Positions 27,147 to 35,777 are shown, counted from the first letter of the stretch. The stretch: 64,000 nt of DNA from JADLHS01 sp049840435 (GCA_049840435.1 JASGKY010000014.1:20376-84375), one strand, 5' to 3'. Translations and numbers: made by a program. Notes: generated by a model from the sequence alone, not told the origin.

Positions 27147-28526
27147 ATGAAAATTCGTGCCCCCATATCCGCGCAGAATCGCGGCAGCGTTTTGGTGGTT
27201 ACCATTGTTATTTCTGCCGTTCTCGCGGTCACCCTAGCTAGCTATCTGACCTTGGTAAGTTTCCAGAGCCGGAGTGTCGCGCGTTCGCAGCACTGGAACC
27301 AAGCGCTAGTTATCGCGGAAGCGGGGGTGGAAGATGCGTTGCAGATGATAAACAAGTATGTGGGCACGGACATGCTTACCAACTGGGTGAATACCCACGC
27401 GGCGGACAGTTGGAGTCTCAACGGGAATGTGTACAGCATGACCCGCTTTTTGGATGCTACCAAGAATTCCTACTACACGGTCTATGTTACGAATCTGAAC
27501 ACGAAGAATACCGAAACCGTCATCAACAGCACTGGATATATTTTGCTTCCGTCCGGGATTGCCTCGAGCACCACGCTGGATCGAACAGTGGTTGTGCGTG
27601 CCCGGATCGATACCTTGTTTAATGTTGCCATGGCTGCCTTGGGTGCGATTGATCTGAAAGGTAACGGGATTGCCACCGACAGCTACGATTCTGGCGATCC
27701 CAATTACAGCACGAATGGAATGTATAGTAAGCTCAAGCGAAAAGCTGGAGGCGACGTGGCCACCAACAATACAATAACCAACTCCGTGTTGAGTGTCGGT
27801 AATGCCAACGTTGCAGGCCACATTATCACTGGCCCGTACGGTTCGATCGACATCGGTCCAAATGGGTCTGTCGGCAGCATTCCTTGGGTGGATGCCAACA
27901 CCAAAGGAATTGAAACTGGATATCGCCGAAATGACATGAACGTTATATTTGACGATGTCATCCTGCCGTCCACCAGTTGGTTGCCGACAGGGGAGGCCGG
28001 ATCGGCTGCTGGAGGCAGCGGGACTGCGCCGGATGGGAACACGTACGATCATGTATTCCTGCTCGACGGTGATTACACGGTGACAGATAACGGCACGATC
28101 TATGTCGGCACCAATAAAAATGTGCGCATCAAAGCCACTGTCGGCACCTTTAAGCCAACCAAAATCTATGTTGCGGGCACCGACAATAATTCGGGGAAGT
28201 TAACTGCATATTTGACTGGAACCAAAGCCGTGTTGGATACGAATCATAAAACTCAAAGTGGGAAACCTAAGAATATGGTGATTTATGGTCTCCCGTCCCT
28301 CACCGACCTGACCTATAACGGGAATGGCGATTTCACCGGAGTCATATATGCCCCCCAAGCCTCCTTCGCCCTTAACGGCGGTGGGTCTTCTACATGGGAT
28401 TTCATCGGTGCCAGTGTCACCAAAGTAGTGCAAATGAACGGCCACTACCATTTCCACTACGACGAGGATTTGAAGAAGAACGGGCCCAACAACGGATACG
28501 TTGCTACTAAATGGGAAGAGCTTTAA
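27147..28526 (+). CDS. Pilus-associated protein with N-terminal PilX-like helix
   Basis: 459 residues, 22 bp after the PilW-like gene. The N-terminus is RGSVLVVTIVISAVLAVTLASYLTLV, the PilX N-terminal helix type (SxLLVxLxxL) without the Glu of prepilins, followed by ALVIAEAGVEDALQMINKY, which is the AEAGxxxA motif of PilX. The long C-terminal part (residues about 140-459) is rich in Asn, Gly, Thr and repeats suggesting a beta-helix surface domain (VLSVGNANVAGHIITGPYGS). It may act as an adhesive minor pilin. Confidence 0.72.
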   Translation: MKIRAPISAQNRGSVLVVTIVISAVLAVTLASYLTLVSFQSRSVARSQHWNQALVIAEAGVEDALQMINKYVGTDMLTNWVNTHAADSWSLNGNVYSMTRFLDATKNSYYTVYVTNLNTKNTETVINSTGYILLPSGIASSTTLDRTVVVRARIDTLFNVAMAALGAIDLKGNGIATDSYDSGDPNYSTNGMYSKLKRKAGGDVATNNTITNSVLSVGNANVAGHIITGPYGSIDIGPNGSVGSIPWVDANTKGIETGYRRNDMNVIFDDVILPSTSWLPTGEAGSAAGGSGTAPDGNTYDHVFLLDGDYTVTDNGTIYVGTNKNVRIKATVGTFKPTKIYVAGTDNNSGKLTAYLTGTKAVLDTNHKTQSGKPKNMVIYGLPSLTDLTYNGNGDFTGVIYAPQASFALNGGGSSTWDFIGASVTKVVQMNGHYHFHYDEDLKKNGPNNGYVATKWEEL

Positions 28527-28657
28527 GCTAGCCCTCAATTGACCTCGCACCGCTCTGTAGTTGCAGCCGCCAGCATTCCATGAATGACAGAAAACGTATC
28601 GCTGGCAAAGCAGCTTTGCTTGGCTGTTAAACCCGTTCTTCGATCGCTTGCCAGGAT

Positions 28658-28999
28658 TCATTCGCCGGTCGGACGATCATCACCAACAGGGCCTTCCGGG
28701 CGCGGTGGGCGCAATTCCTCACGCGTGAGTTGCCCGTCGCCGTCTTTATCTAAAGTCAACAAAGCCTGACTGGCATTGGCGATTTCCGCCGCATCAATCA
28801 CCCCGTCGTGATTTGCGTCGAGTACCACGATCACCGGTGGAGGCGGGCGATGTCCGGGACCGCCCGGGCCGCCACCTTCTTCACCGCGCGGCGGACGTGG
28901 TCCGCCGGCCGGACGAGTGCTGCTGTCTTCGGCGAGCAGCAGGAATGTGGAGGCGCTGAGTGCCAGCGCGCTGAGGATTACTTTGGTTGTCATTTTCAT
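28658..28999 (-). CDS. Small exported EF-hand protein
   Basis: 113 residues from ATG 28999 (MKMTTKVILSALALSASTFLLLAE, a Sec signal peptide). A Gly/Pro/Arg-rich linker (GGGPGGPGHRPPPP) is followed by two EF-hand loops: DANHDGVIDAAE and DKDGDGQLTREE, each with the six calcium-ligand positions. The C-terminus is Pro-rich. It is a homologue of the second EF-hand gene at 35778. Located 70 bp after the receiver gene at 29070 on the same strand, it likely shares that gene's promoter (29523-29555). Role: periplasmic calcium or metal binding, exact task unknown. Confidence 0.85.
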   Translation of the reverse strand: MKMTTKVILSALALSASTFLLLAEDSSTRPAGGPRPPRGEEGGGPGGPGHRPPPPVIVVLDANHDGVIDAAEIANASQALLTLDKDGDGQLTREELRPPRPEGPVGDDRPTGE

Positions 29000-29069
29000 T
29001 TTTGTTCTTTGGTTATGTTTGTGGGTAAAAGTCATTTCGCCGGCATCCCGCTGCGATGACGAAGGAAAT

Positions 29070-29516
29070 TCAGTTGGTCGCGGTTAGCGTGGGAGAATTC
29101 AACACCCCGCAAGCCTCGACGGTCCGCCACAGTTCCGCAGTCGGGAAGGGTTTTGCGATCAAGCCGCAGAAGCCGCAGTGCCGCGCGCCATCAGCATTTG
29201 CGGCAGCGTTGCCGGTCGCGAGCATGATCTTCAATTGCGGCGCCAACGCGCGTAAGCGGCGACAAAGTTCGATGCCATTCATGCCCGGCATGTCGAGATC
29301 CGTGATGACGAATTGAAACTGTTCCGGCGCCGCGGTGAAAGCCGCCAGTGCATCTGAAGCGGAACGAAAGCAGGCCACGTCCGCGATGCCGCGGGTCTCG
29401 AGCACTGCCGCGAGCAAATCTCGGACTCCGTCGTCATCATCTACCACCATCCAGCGGGCGCGGCGGGCGGAGGTCTTGTTTCCGGTCAACACATCAGACG
29501 GCAACTCATTTATCAT
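29070..29516 (-). CDS. Stand-alone response-regulator receiver protein
   Basis: 148 residues, a single receiver domain with an N-terminal extension of 20 residues and no output domain. VVDDDDGVRDLL holds the acidic pocket, FVITDLDMPGMNGIELC the phosphorylated Asp (about residue 73), ATGN the conserved Thr/Ser step and LIAKPFP the Lys. It could be a CheY-like or phosphate-sink partner for the histidine kinase at 34200. The start at 29516 lies exactly 23 bases from the conserved YTTAAGG box, the same distance as for two other genes of this block. Confidence 0.88.
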   Translation of the reverse strand: MINELPSDVLTGNKTSARRARWMVVDDDDGVRDLLAAVLETRGIADVACFRSASDALAAFTAAPEQFQFVITDLDMPGMNGIELCRRLRALAPQLKIMLATGNAAANADGARHCGFCGLIAKPFPTAELWRTVEACGVLNSPTLTATN

Positions 29517-29522
29517 GTGCTC

Positions 29523-29555
29523 ACTCTACGCGAAGTAACCTTAAGCGGACGTGAA
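29523..29555 (-). promoter_or_regulatory. Regulon promoter box B (receiver / EF-hand operon)
   Basis: On the minus strand: TTCACGTCCG, then CTTAAGG (29545-29539), then -10-like TAGAGT (29528-29523). The predicted start is base 29516, the A of the receiver ATG, so the mRNA would be leaderless. Same spacing as boxes at 33357, 33453 and 36139. Confidence 0.75.
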
Positions 29556-29574
29556 GCCGGGGAACGCCTGGCAA

Positions 29575-31479
29575 TTATTTACGGATCGAGGGTAAAACCC
29601 CTTTATAATCAGCAAATTTTGGGTCAGTCAGAGTCTTAAGAAAGGCTATCAAAGCACCTTTATCTGTGGTGCTGAGCGGCACGCCGCCATCTGGATGCTT
29701 GGCCAAATTGGGGTCCAGTGTGGGTAGGCGCGGGACGCCAGTCGAATAGTGCTCCACAACTTCTTCCAACGTGTGGAAGCGGCCATCGTGCATGTAAGGC
29801 GCGGTAAGTGCGATGTTCCGTAATGAGGGCACGGCGAACTTGCCGCGATCCACCGCTTTGCCGGTGACCTTCTCGCGGCCAACGTCCTTGAGCGCGCCGT
29901 CCGATCCGTTGTTGGCGAAGGTCTGGCTGTGGAATAATGGTCCGCCATGGCAATGAAAACAGTCCGCGCCGAATTGTTCGCGGCGTGGATCGTATTCTGT
30001 CATGAACAGTTCCAGCCCGCGCTGTTCCTCTGGCGAGAATTTTTCCTCGCCGCGCAGCACGCGGTCGAACTTGGAATCAAAACTCGTGAGCGTGAGTAGA
30101 TAGTTTTCGATGGCGAGCCCGATTTTCTCCGGCGTGATTTCCGGTGAGCCAAAGGCGGCGGTGAAGAGCTCGCGGTAATTTGTCTTCGCAGTCAACGTCG
30201 CCACAACATTCGTCAGCGATTCATCCATCTCCGTGTGATCCTGAATCGGCATCAACGCTTGTGCGCGAAGTGACGGTGCGCGGCCATCCCAGAAGAACGA
30301 ACTTTTCCACGCGAGATTGAACAGGGGCATGGCGTTGCGCGTGCCGGTTTGTTCGCGCACGCCGACGCTGTAACGGCGCGGGTCGGCGAAAGCCTTATCC
30401 ACGTGATGACATGAAGCGCAGGAGAGGGTGTTGTCTTTGGAGAGCGTGGTTTCGTGGAACAGCTTTTCACCGAGCGCGACACGTTCTTCAAGCAGCGGGT
30501 TGTCCTTGGGCAGATCGGGAATCGGGAAGGTGGCGCTCATTTCAAAGCGATATGGCGTGAATTTCTCCGGCTGGTAAAGCGGTTTCACTTTTGCAACCGC
30601 CAAGTCTTCAGCAGTCATCACATTGATACGACGGACGTGAAACGCGCCGGGAAGGTTCACCGCCAGCCTCGCGGCGATAGGATCGCCGTCGCGGGAGTGC
30701 GTGGACGAGCCATCCTTGTTAAACGACAGCGGGTAGGGCGCGTTAAGCAACGTGGCGAGATCGAAATCCAGTTCGAGCCGGGTGTCGCTGGTGAGATTTA
30801 GACTGGCGGCGATGGTGACGCGTGTGCGGTTCGGGTCACGAGCAAAATGATACGACCAGCCGTCCAGTGCGCCGTCAAGATTACGCCATCGGCCTTCGAG
30901 CGCGAGAAAGATGTAGCCGCCCTGCCAGTTCCAGTGCAGGCCGTTGAGGTTGGGATTCAGCGGGTGATCGGCGGGAAATTGCGCCGGGTCGGCGTGATTG
31001 ATTTTTTTGTCCGGGCCGAGATGGAAGCGGATGCTGCGGTATTCGCCGGTGGGAATGGCCGCGATGCGATGGGCTGAGCGGTCGCGTTCGAGATCAAACC
31101 ATGCGACTTCGTTTGTGAGTTCGAGCCAGGAACCATCGGCGCGTTGCAGCGCAAAACCGGTGAGCAGATAGCTGACGCGCGTGATGGAAAAGTTTTCCTT
31201 GGCGGAAGTTTCGTAGCGGAGGGAATCGGGCTGGATAAGTTCGCCGGAGAACTTTGGCGTGATGCTGATTTCCAAGAAAGCACCAAGAACCGAAGACCCA
31301 CAGCTGGAAAACAGCCAAAGGCCAAGCACCAAGGCAAGCTTTCGGAGCGCGGCTGTGGTCGCAGACCCAGCCGCAGCGCGTCGGATGAAACAAGCGTGAT
31401 GGAGTCTTTCACATTGCTGCGGCTGGTGCTTCGCACACAGCCGCGCTCCGTTGGTGAGTTTTGGAGCTTGGTGCTTCAC
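29575..31479 (-). CDS. MbnP-MbnH fusion: copper-binding domain joined to di-heme MauG-like enzyme
   Basis: 634 residues as annotated. Residues about 68-285 resemble MbnP (FHLGPDKKINHADP, DHPLNPNLNGLHWNWQGGYI with the Trp pair that is the likely modification site). Residues about 300-634 are a di-heme cytochrome c peroxidase/MauG-family domain with CASCHH (354-358) and CFHCHG (507-511). In known systems MbnH oxidises a Trp of MbnP to kynurenine to make a copper site; here both sit on one chain. Residues 10-46 come from an intergenic-type repeat, so the real start is probably later, at a TTG or GTG near residues 50-51 just before LGLWLFSSC, which could be a signal or lipoprotein sequence. It follows the YHYH gene by 104 bp. 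Confidence 0.82.
   Translation of the reverse strand: MKHQAPKLTNGARLCAKHQPQQCERLHHACFIRRAAAGSATTAALRKLALVLGLWLFSSCGSSVLGAFLEISITPKFSGELIQPDSLRYETSAKENFSITRVSYLLTGFALQRADGSWLELTNEVAWFDLERDRSAHRIAAIPTGEYRSIRFHLGPDKKINHADPAQFPADHPLNPNLNGLHWNWQGGYIFLALEGRWRNLDGALDGWSYHFARDPNRTRVTIAASLNLTSDTRLELDFDLATLLNAPYPLSFNKDGSSTHSRDGDPIAARLAVNLPGAFHVRRINVMTAEDLAVAKVKPLYQPEKFTPYRFEMSATFPIPDLPKDNPLLEERVALGEKLFHETTLSKDNTLSCASCHHVDKAFADPRRYSVGVREQTGTRNAMPLFNLAWKSSFFWDGRAPSLRAQALMPIQDHTEMDESLTNVVATLTAKTNYRELFTAAFGSPEITPEKIGLAIENYLLTLTSFDSKFDRVLRGEEKFSPEEQRGLELFMTEYDPRREQFGADCFHCHGGPLFHSQTFANNGSDGALKDVGREKVTGKAVDRGKFAVPSLRNIALTAPYMHDGRFHTLEEVVEHYSTGVPRLPTLDPNLAKHPDGGVPLSTTDKGALIAFLKTLTDPKFADYKGVLPSIRK
31343..31450. 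repeat. Nested palindromic element at the 5' end of the MbnP-MbnH gene
   Basis: Outer arms CGGAGCGCGGCTGTG (31343-31357) and CACAGCCGCGCTCCG (31436-31450) are a perfect 15-bp inverted repeat. Inner arms CAGCCGCAGC (31368-31377) and GCTGCGGCTG (31416-31425) are a perfect 10-bp one. Both sides are flanked by GCTTGG/CCAAGC-rich sequence (about 31275-31340 and 31452-31500). Such modules are known to me as dispersed repeats of Pedosphaera-like genomes. Confidence 0.82.
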
Positions 31480-31522
31480 TGGAGCTTGGATGTTGGCGTT
31501 TGGCGCTTTTCAAATCAACAAC

Positions 31523-31556
31523 GGGCCGGAGCGACACACGTTTTACGCTCCGGCCC
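31523..31556. repeat. GC-rich hairpin between the YHYH and MbnP-MbnH genes
   Basis: Perfect 11-bp stem GGGCCGGAGCG / CGCTCCGGCCC with a 12-base loop containing TTTTA. On the minus strand no T-run follows, so it is more likely an mRNA-stabilising or attenuating hairpin than a full terminator. Confidence 0.55.
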
Positions 31557-31583
31557 GCCGTTCGTCTCACGCGAGACAAAGTT

Positions 31584-33350
31584 TCAATTGATCGTGAACC
31601 CGCCGGTGAACGTGTAGGTCGGTCCCATGTTGAATACGACCACGATGTTTTGCGCGCCGGTGGGCGCGTTGGCGGGAATGGTGAACGTGGCAACGACCTG
31701 ACCTTGGGTTGCATCCGAGATGCTGGTGCCGGTGATCGAGCCTGCTAGTGTGACGCTGGTGATCGGCGCGTTGGCTGGCGGCCAGGGCGGCGTGGTCGGA
31801 AGCGTGATGGTCACCGTGACAGTTGTGCCGCGGCTCGCACTGCCACCGGGGGCAACGGCATTCGAGCCGCCGCCGCTTGTGCCGCTTACCGGGTCATACG
31901 ACGCGAGTGCCGTGCGGTTCACGCGGAAGAACTTCAAGCTCTCGGTGCTCGTGTTCGTGTTGCTGCCGGAATTCAACACCGCGGCGATGCCGGTCGTGTT
32001 GGTGGTCCAAGTGGTGAGATTGGTTGAGGATTCGACGCGATACGTGCCGCCTTCCACCGCGCTCCATGTCAGTACCACCGTGTTGCCCGTGCGGCTTGGT
32101 GTATTCATGGTTTCCACGCTGTTCGGCCCGCCAATGAAATTTGTCACGACCGTTTCCACGATGCTCGTCACCGTGCCGGCAGTCGGGCTGCCGTAGTATT
32201 GGCGGCCAACGTTGTAGGGATATTGCGGGTTGCCGCTGGCATCAATGGCGTTGAAGTAAGCATACGTGCCATTGGGAAACTCCGGCGTGACGCACCAGCG
32301 ACCATTGTATTCGTCGAGGTCAAACGCGCCGCTGCCCTGCGTGTAACCGAGGTCGCCGAGAAAATCATTGTCCTCGACGTAGCGCCCCAACGGGAAACTC
32401 GTGCTGACGTTCGGGCCGTATTGCGACGCCGTGAGCGTGGTGCGGCTCTGCGCGCGTTGCGCCCACGGCGCGAGCGTGGTGCGACCAGTGGTGCTGAGAT
32501 TCGCCGTGCCGTATTGGCCGTTGCGCAATACGAAACCTGAAACCATGCGCCGCACGCCGCTGGCGGAATTGCTCGCGCTGGAATAACCGAACGGTCCGTA
32601 GATCGGAAAACCGTCGTTGGCCCAGCCGATGATCGGTGAATGTTTCGTCGGCGCGTTGGTGTTCGGGGTGTAGAGTTTGTTCGTAGTATTAAAATTTACG
32701 TTGTCGCCGAGCAGATAGCGGAGCGCGAGTGGCGACGCGTGGTTGTGATAAACGCCGGTGTTCTGCTGGTGTGCGAGTGACGGATCAAACGTCGTGGCTT
32801 CGTTCACGTAGGCGTCGCGATTCCAAATGCCGTCGCCGGTCGTGCCCGCGCCGGGTGGTGAACCGTCCTGTCCGGTCGAATTGATGTAAGAAACGGCGTC
32901 GCGCGAATCGAACATCTTCACGCCATCTACCATGTAACCGACTTCGCCGCCGGTGGTGGTCTTAGAGGTCGGCACACTCGGCGTGCGCGGGAAACGATAG
33001 AGCGCTTTCTGATTCGCCGGCATGTTGACGAACGCCGTGGTGCGTGCAGCGTCGTTGTACCACGGGCCCATGATGTGTTCACCGAGGCCGGTGCTGCGGA
33101 TGTAAACCCAGCTTGCGGAGGAGTAAACTTCCTGTATGCCCGCATAGGTCGGCGTATTCTGCGATTGTTGGCCATTGCTCCAGGTCGTCACCGAGACGCC
33201 GTTGGTCTTGTTGGAGTCGGTGGTGTAGATGCGGGCGTAACGGGTGGAGTTCTGCGTGTACCATGAGTTCGTGCGCGGATCAGCAGCGAAAACTGATCCG
33301 GCAAACAATCCAACGAGGGCAACGATTCTGACAACGAGGTTCGTTTTCAT
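31584..33350 (-). CDS. YHYH-domain exported protein
   Basis: 588 residues. Signal peptide MKTNLVVRIVALVGLFAGSVFA. The YHYH domain spans about residues 60-390: DGVKMFDSRDAVSY, GVYHNHASPLALRYLLGD (here YHNH for the name-giving YHYH), IIGWANDGFPIYGPFGY and WCVTPEFPNGTYAYF. The C-terminus (about 410-588) adds a Ser/Thr-rich linker and a beta-sandwich domain ending in YTFTGGFTIN. The function of YHYH proteins is not established; they often lie near copper or di-heme genes. It heads the operon with MbnP-MbnH, and its ATG is 23 bases from regulon box A. Confidence 0.83.
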   Translation of the reverse strand: MKTNLVVRIVALVGLFAGSVFAADPRTNSWYTQNSTRYARIYTTDSNKTNGVSVTTWSNGQQSQNTPTYAGIQEVYSSASWVYIRSTGLGEHIMGPWYNDAARTTAFVNMPANQKALYRFPRTPSVPTSKTTTGGEVGYMVDGVKMFDSRDAVSYINSTGQDGSPPGAGTTGDGIWNRDAYVNEATTFDPSLAHQQNTGVYHNHASPLALRYLLGDNVNFNTTNKLYTPNTNAPTKHSPIIGWANDGFPIYGPFGYSSASNSASGVRRMVSGFVLRNGQYGTANLSTTGRTTLAPWAQRAQSRTTLTASQYGPNVSTSFPLGRYVEDNDFLGDLGYTQGSGAFDLDEYNGRWCVTPEFPNGTYAYFNAIDASGNPQYPYNVGRQYYGSPTAGTVTSIVETVVTNFIGGPNSVETMNTPSRTGNTVVLTWSAVEGGTYRVESSTNLTTWTTNTTGIAAVLNSGSNTNTSTESLKFFRVNRTALASYDPVSGTSGGGSNAVAPGGSASRGTTVTVTITLPTTPPWPPANAPITSVTLAGSITGTSISDATQGQVVATFTIPANAPTGAQNIVVVFNMGPTYTFTGGFTIN

Positions 33351-33356
33351 AGGGCG

Positions 33357-33389
33357 ACGTTACGCGAGTAAACCTTAAACGAACGTGAA
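33357..33389 (-). promoter_or_regulatory. Regulon promoter box A (YHYH / MbnP-MbnH operon)
   Basis: Minus strand: TTCACGTTCG, TTTAAGG (33379-33373), -10-like TAACGT (33362-33357). Predicted transcription start at 33350 is the A of the YHYH ATG. The box shares a 142-bp divergent region with box C. Confidence 0.78.
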
Positions 33390-33452
33390 ACGCTGATTTC
33401 TCGATCCTAATCCCAGCGGCTAAGAATCCGGACTAAAATTAAGCCGTTACAC

Positions 33453-33486
33453 TTTCATCTCCCCTTAAGGTTCACCGCGCGATACT
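33453..33486 (+). promoter_or_regulatory. Regulon promoter box C (OmpR regulator / kinase operon)
   Basis: TTCATCTCCC, CTTAAGG (33464-33470), -10-like GATACT (33481-33486). Predicted start at 33493 equals the A of the regulator ATG. This fits autoregulation and a leaderless mRNA. Confidence 0.75.
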
Positions 33487-33492
33487 GACCGC

Positions 33493-34203
33493 ATGACAGA
33501 ATTGACCTGCGAACCACCGCTCGTCGTGGCAGGCTCTGTCGCCGTCGCCACCATGCGCATCTTGATTGTCGAAGACGAACCGGATTTGCAGACCGCCCTC
33601 GCCCGCGCGTTGCGCGACGAAGGGTATGCCGTGGACACCGCCGTCAATGGCACGGACGGTCTCTTCAACGCCGAAAGCGTGGACTATGATGCCGTCGTGC
33701 TAGACGTGATGTTGCCCGAGCTGGACGGTTGGGAAGTCCTCGCCCGCCTTCGTAAAAAGAAAAAGACCCCCGTGCTCATGCTCACCGCCCGCGATCAATC
33801 TCGCGATCGCGTGCGTGGGCTCGACACCGGTGCGGACGATTACGTGGTGAAGCCGTTTGATCTGCCGGAACTGCTCGCACGATTGCGTGCGCTGATTCGC
33901 CGCACCACCAATCGCACCACCAATCGCATCGAGATCAACGGCGTTGTCATTGATACGGCCGCGCGCCTCGTCGTTTACAAGAAACAACCGGTCGAACTCA
34001 CGGCGCGGGAATATGCGCTCGTGGAATTTCTCGCATTGCATCGCGGTGAAGTTGTCACTCGCACGCAACTTTACGAGCATCTCTTCGACGAGAACGACAG
34101 CACCATGTCGAACTTGCTGGATGTTTATGTGTCCACAGTGCGCAAGAAGCTTGGCGCGGAATTCATCACCACCCGCCGTGGTCACGGATACTGCATCGAA
34201 TGA
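33493..34203 (+). CDS. OmpR-family response regulator
   Basis: 236 residues. The receiver domain starts at MRILIVEDEPDLQTALARAL (residue 21), with phosphorylation Asp in VVLDVMLPELDGWEVL, Thr in LMLTARD and Lys in YVVKPFDLPELL. The winged-helix DNA-binding domain ends in VSTVRKKLGAEFITTRRGHGYCIE. The first ATG (33493) adds 20 residues before the receiver, but its exact 23-base distance from box C supports it; ATG 33553 is the alternative. It overlaps the kinase ATG by 4 bases. It is the best candidate to bind boxes A-D, whose CTTAAGGTT half-sites resemble PmrA/QseB-type sites. Confidence 0.93.
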   Translation: MTELTCEPPLVVAGSVAVATMRILIVEDEPDLQTALARALRDEGYAVDTAVNGTDGLFNAESVDYDAVVLDVMLPELDGWEVLARLRKKKKTPVLMLTARDQSRDRVRGLDTGADDYVVKPFDLPELLARLRALIRRTTNRTTNRIEINGVVIDTAARLVVYKKQPVELTAREYALVEFLALHRGEVVTRTQLYEHLFDENDSTMSNLLDVYVSTVRKKLGAEFITTRRGHGYCIE

Positions 34204-35674
34204 TCTTCCACTCCATCAAATGGCGCTTACAGGCCTGGCACGCGTTGCTGATGATCGTGGTGCTGGCTGGTTTCGGCTTCACGGCGTATCAGCTCGATCG
34301 CGTCAACCGGTTTCAGCGCGTTGATCGCGAATTGCAACAGCGCGCTGACGTCGTCATCCGGGCCTTACGGCAAGGTGGGCCGCCCGGTAGTGACAATCGG
34401 CGTCCGCCGCCTGGAGAACTGCGGGAGGAGTTTCCTCCGCTCGATCGGTTCGATGACCGACCACCGCGCCGCGATGGTCCGCCGAGAAATGACTCCGGAC
34501 CTTCCAGTGGTCCGGAGTTGAGCGCGCAAGACCTGAGTTGGTTCACCACCAATAGCGTTAATGCCTATTACTACGCGCTGTTTCATCGTAGTGGCCAGTT
34601 GCTTTCCAAATCCACGGCCACGCCCGCCGATCTCACCATTCCGGCCCGCAACAGCGCAAACAATATCGTGCGTGTGCGCGGCAAGTTACGCGAAATCATT
34701 ATCTTCACGCCGCCGGGTGAAGCCGTCGTCGCTGGGCTGGATATCAGCTCCGAACAAGCCGAGTTACGACGCCTCGGCTGGCTGTTGTGTGGCGCGGGCA
34801 GCGGGGTGCTGTTATTGGGGTTGGTGGGCGGTTGGTGGATGGCGACTCGGGCGATTCGTCCGATTCAAGACATCGGCAGCACTGCCACTAAAATTTCCGC
34901 GGGCGATTTGTCACAACGCATTCCGGCTGCCGATGCAGAAAACGAGTTGGGACAACTCGCAGTGGTTTTGAATTCCACCTTTGCCCGACTGGAAACCGCC
35001 TTTGCCCAACAGCAGCAATTCACCTCCGATGCGGCCCACGAGTTGCGCACGCCGGTCTCGGTCATCCTTACACAGGTGCAAAGCACGTTGAACAAGGAAC
35101 GCTCTGGCGCAGAATATCGCGAAACGCTCGAAGCCTGCCAGCGCGCGGCGCAACGCATGAAGCGGTTGATCGAGTCGTTGCTAGAACTCGCGCGTTTTGA
35201 TGCCGGGCAGGAACAACTGAAGCGTGGCCCGTTCGATCTGGCGGAAAAAACCCGCGAATGCATCGAATTGCTGCAGCCGCTTGCTGTGGAACGGCGCGTA
35301 AAAATCTCTGCGGATCTTGCCATCGCCAGTTGTGCTGGCGATTCCGAGCGGTTGAGTCAGGTTATAACGAACCTGCTGACGAATGCGGTCACCTACAACC
35401 GCCCTGACGGCGAAGTCCGGGTCGCTGTCGGCCCGCAAGCTGGTAGTGTGATTTTGACCGTGACTGACACTGGTCTCGGCATAGCGCCCGAAGACGCCCC
35501 GCACGTGTTCAAACGGTTTTATCGAGCCGATAAATCGCGCGCTGCGGGCACAGCAACAGCGGTCTCGGCCTCGCCATCTGTCAGGCTATCGTCACCGCCC
35601 ACGGTGGCACGTTGGATTTCACCAGCGAACTCAATCGGGGCACGACTTTTACGCTGAGATTACCGACGGCTTGA
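34200..35674 (+). CDS. Membrane sensor histidine kinase, frame broken near 35548
   Basis: About 491 residues. Two transmembrane helices (about 10-30 and 195-220) enclose a periplasmic domain of about 165 residues rich in Pro, Arg, Asp and Gly (DDRPPRRDGPPRND). Then HAMP (RAIRPIQDIGSTATKISAGD), the H-box FTSDAAHELRTPVSVIL (phospho-His), N-box QVITNLLTNAVTYN and G1 DTGLGIAPEDAPHVF. In the given sequence the frame ends at 35657 with unrelated residues; adding one C in GGCACAGC (about 35546) restores HSNSGLGLAICQAIVTAHGG (G2 box) and LRLPTA, ending at 35674. Pairs with the overlapping OmpR regulator. The charged sensor region may bind metal or calcium. Confidence 0.88.
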
Positions 35675-35676
35675 AA

Positions 35677-35742
35677 CAGCCGTGAAGGCAAGGGAAGCAG
35701 GTGTAGCTTGCTCAGTTGGCTCGCACCATGCCTTCACAGCCG
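35677..35742. repeat. Long imperfect hairpin after the histidine kinase gene
   Basis: Outer arms GTGAAGGCA (35682-35690) and TGCCTTCAC (35729-35737) are exact; their outer flanks pair with mismatches. Inner GGTG/CACC and AGC/GCT can pair too. Lies between two convergent genes and may work as a terminator for either, though no T-run is present. Confidence 0.5.
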
Positions 35743-35777
35743 CCTCTTTGACTAACCGATCAATTCTGGGACCCAGA

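Noticed and set aside
31461..31748. Plus-strand frame starting MELGASLELGCW
   Set aside because: It is translated from the GCTTGG-type repeat and the antisense of the YHYH gene; spurious proteins of this kind are common where these repeats occur.
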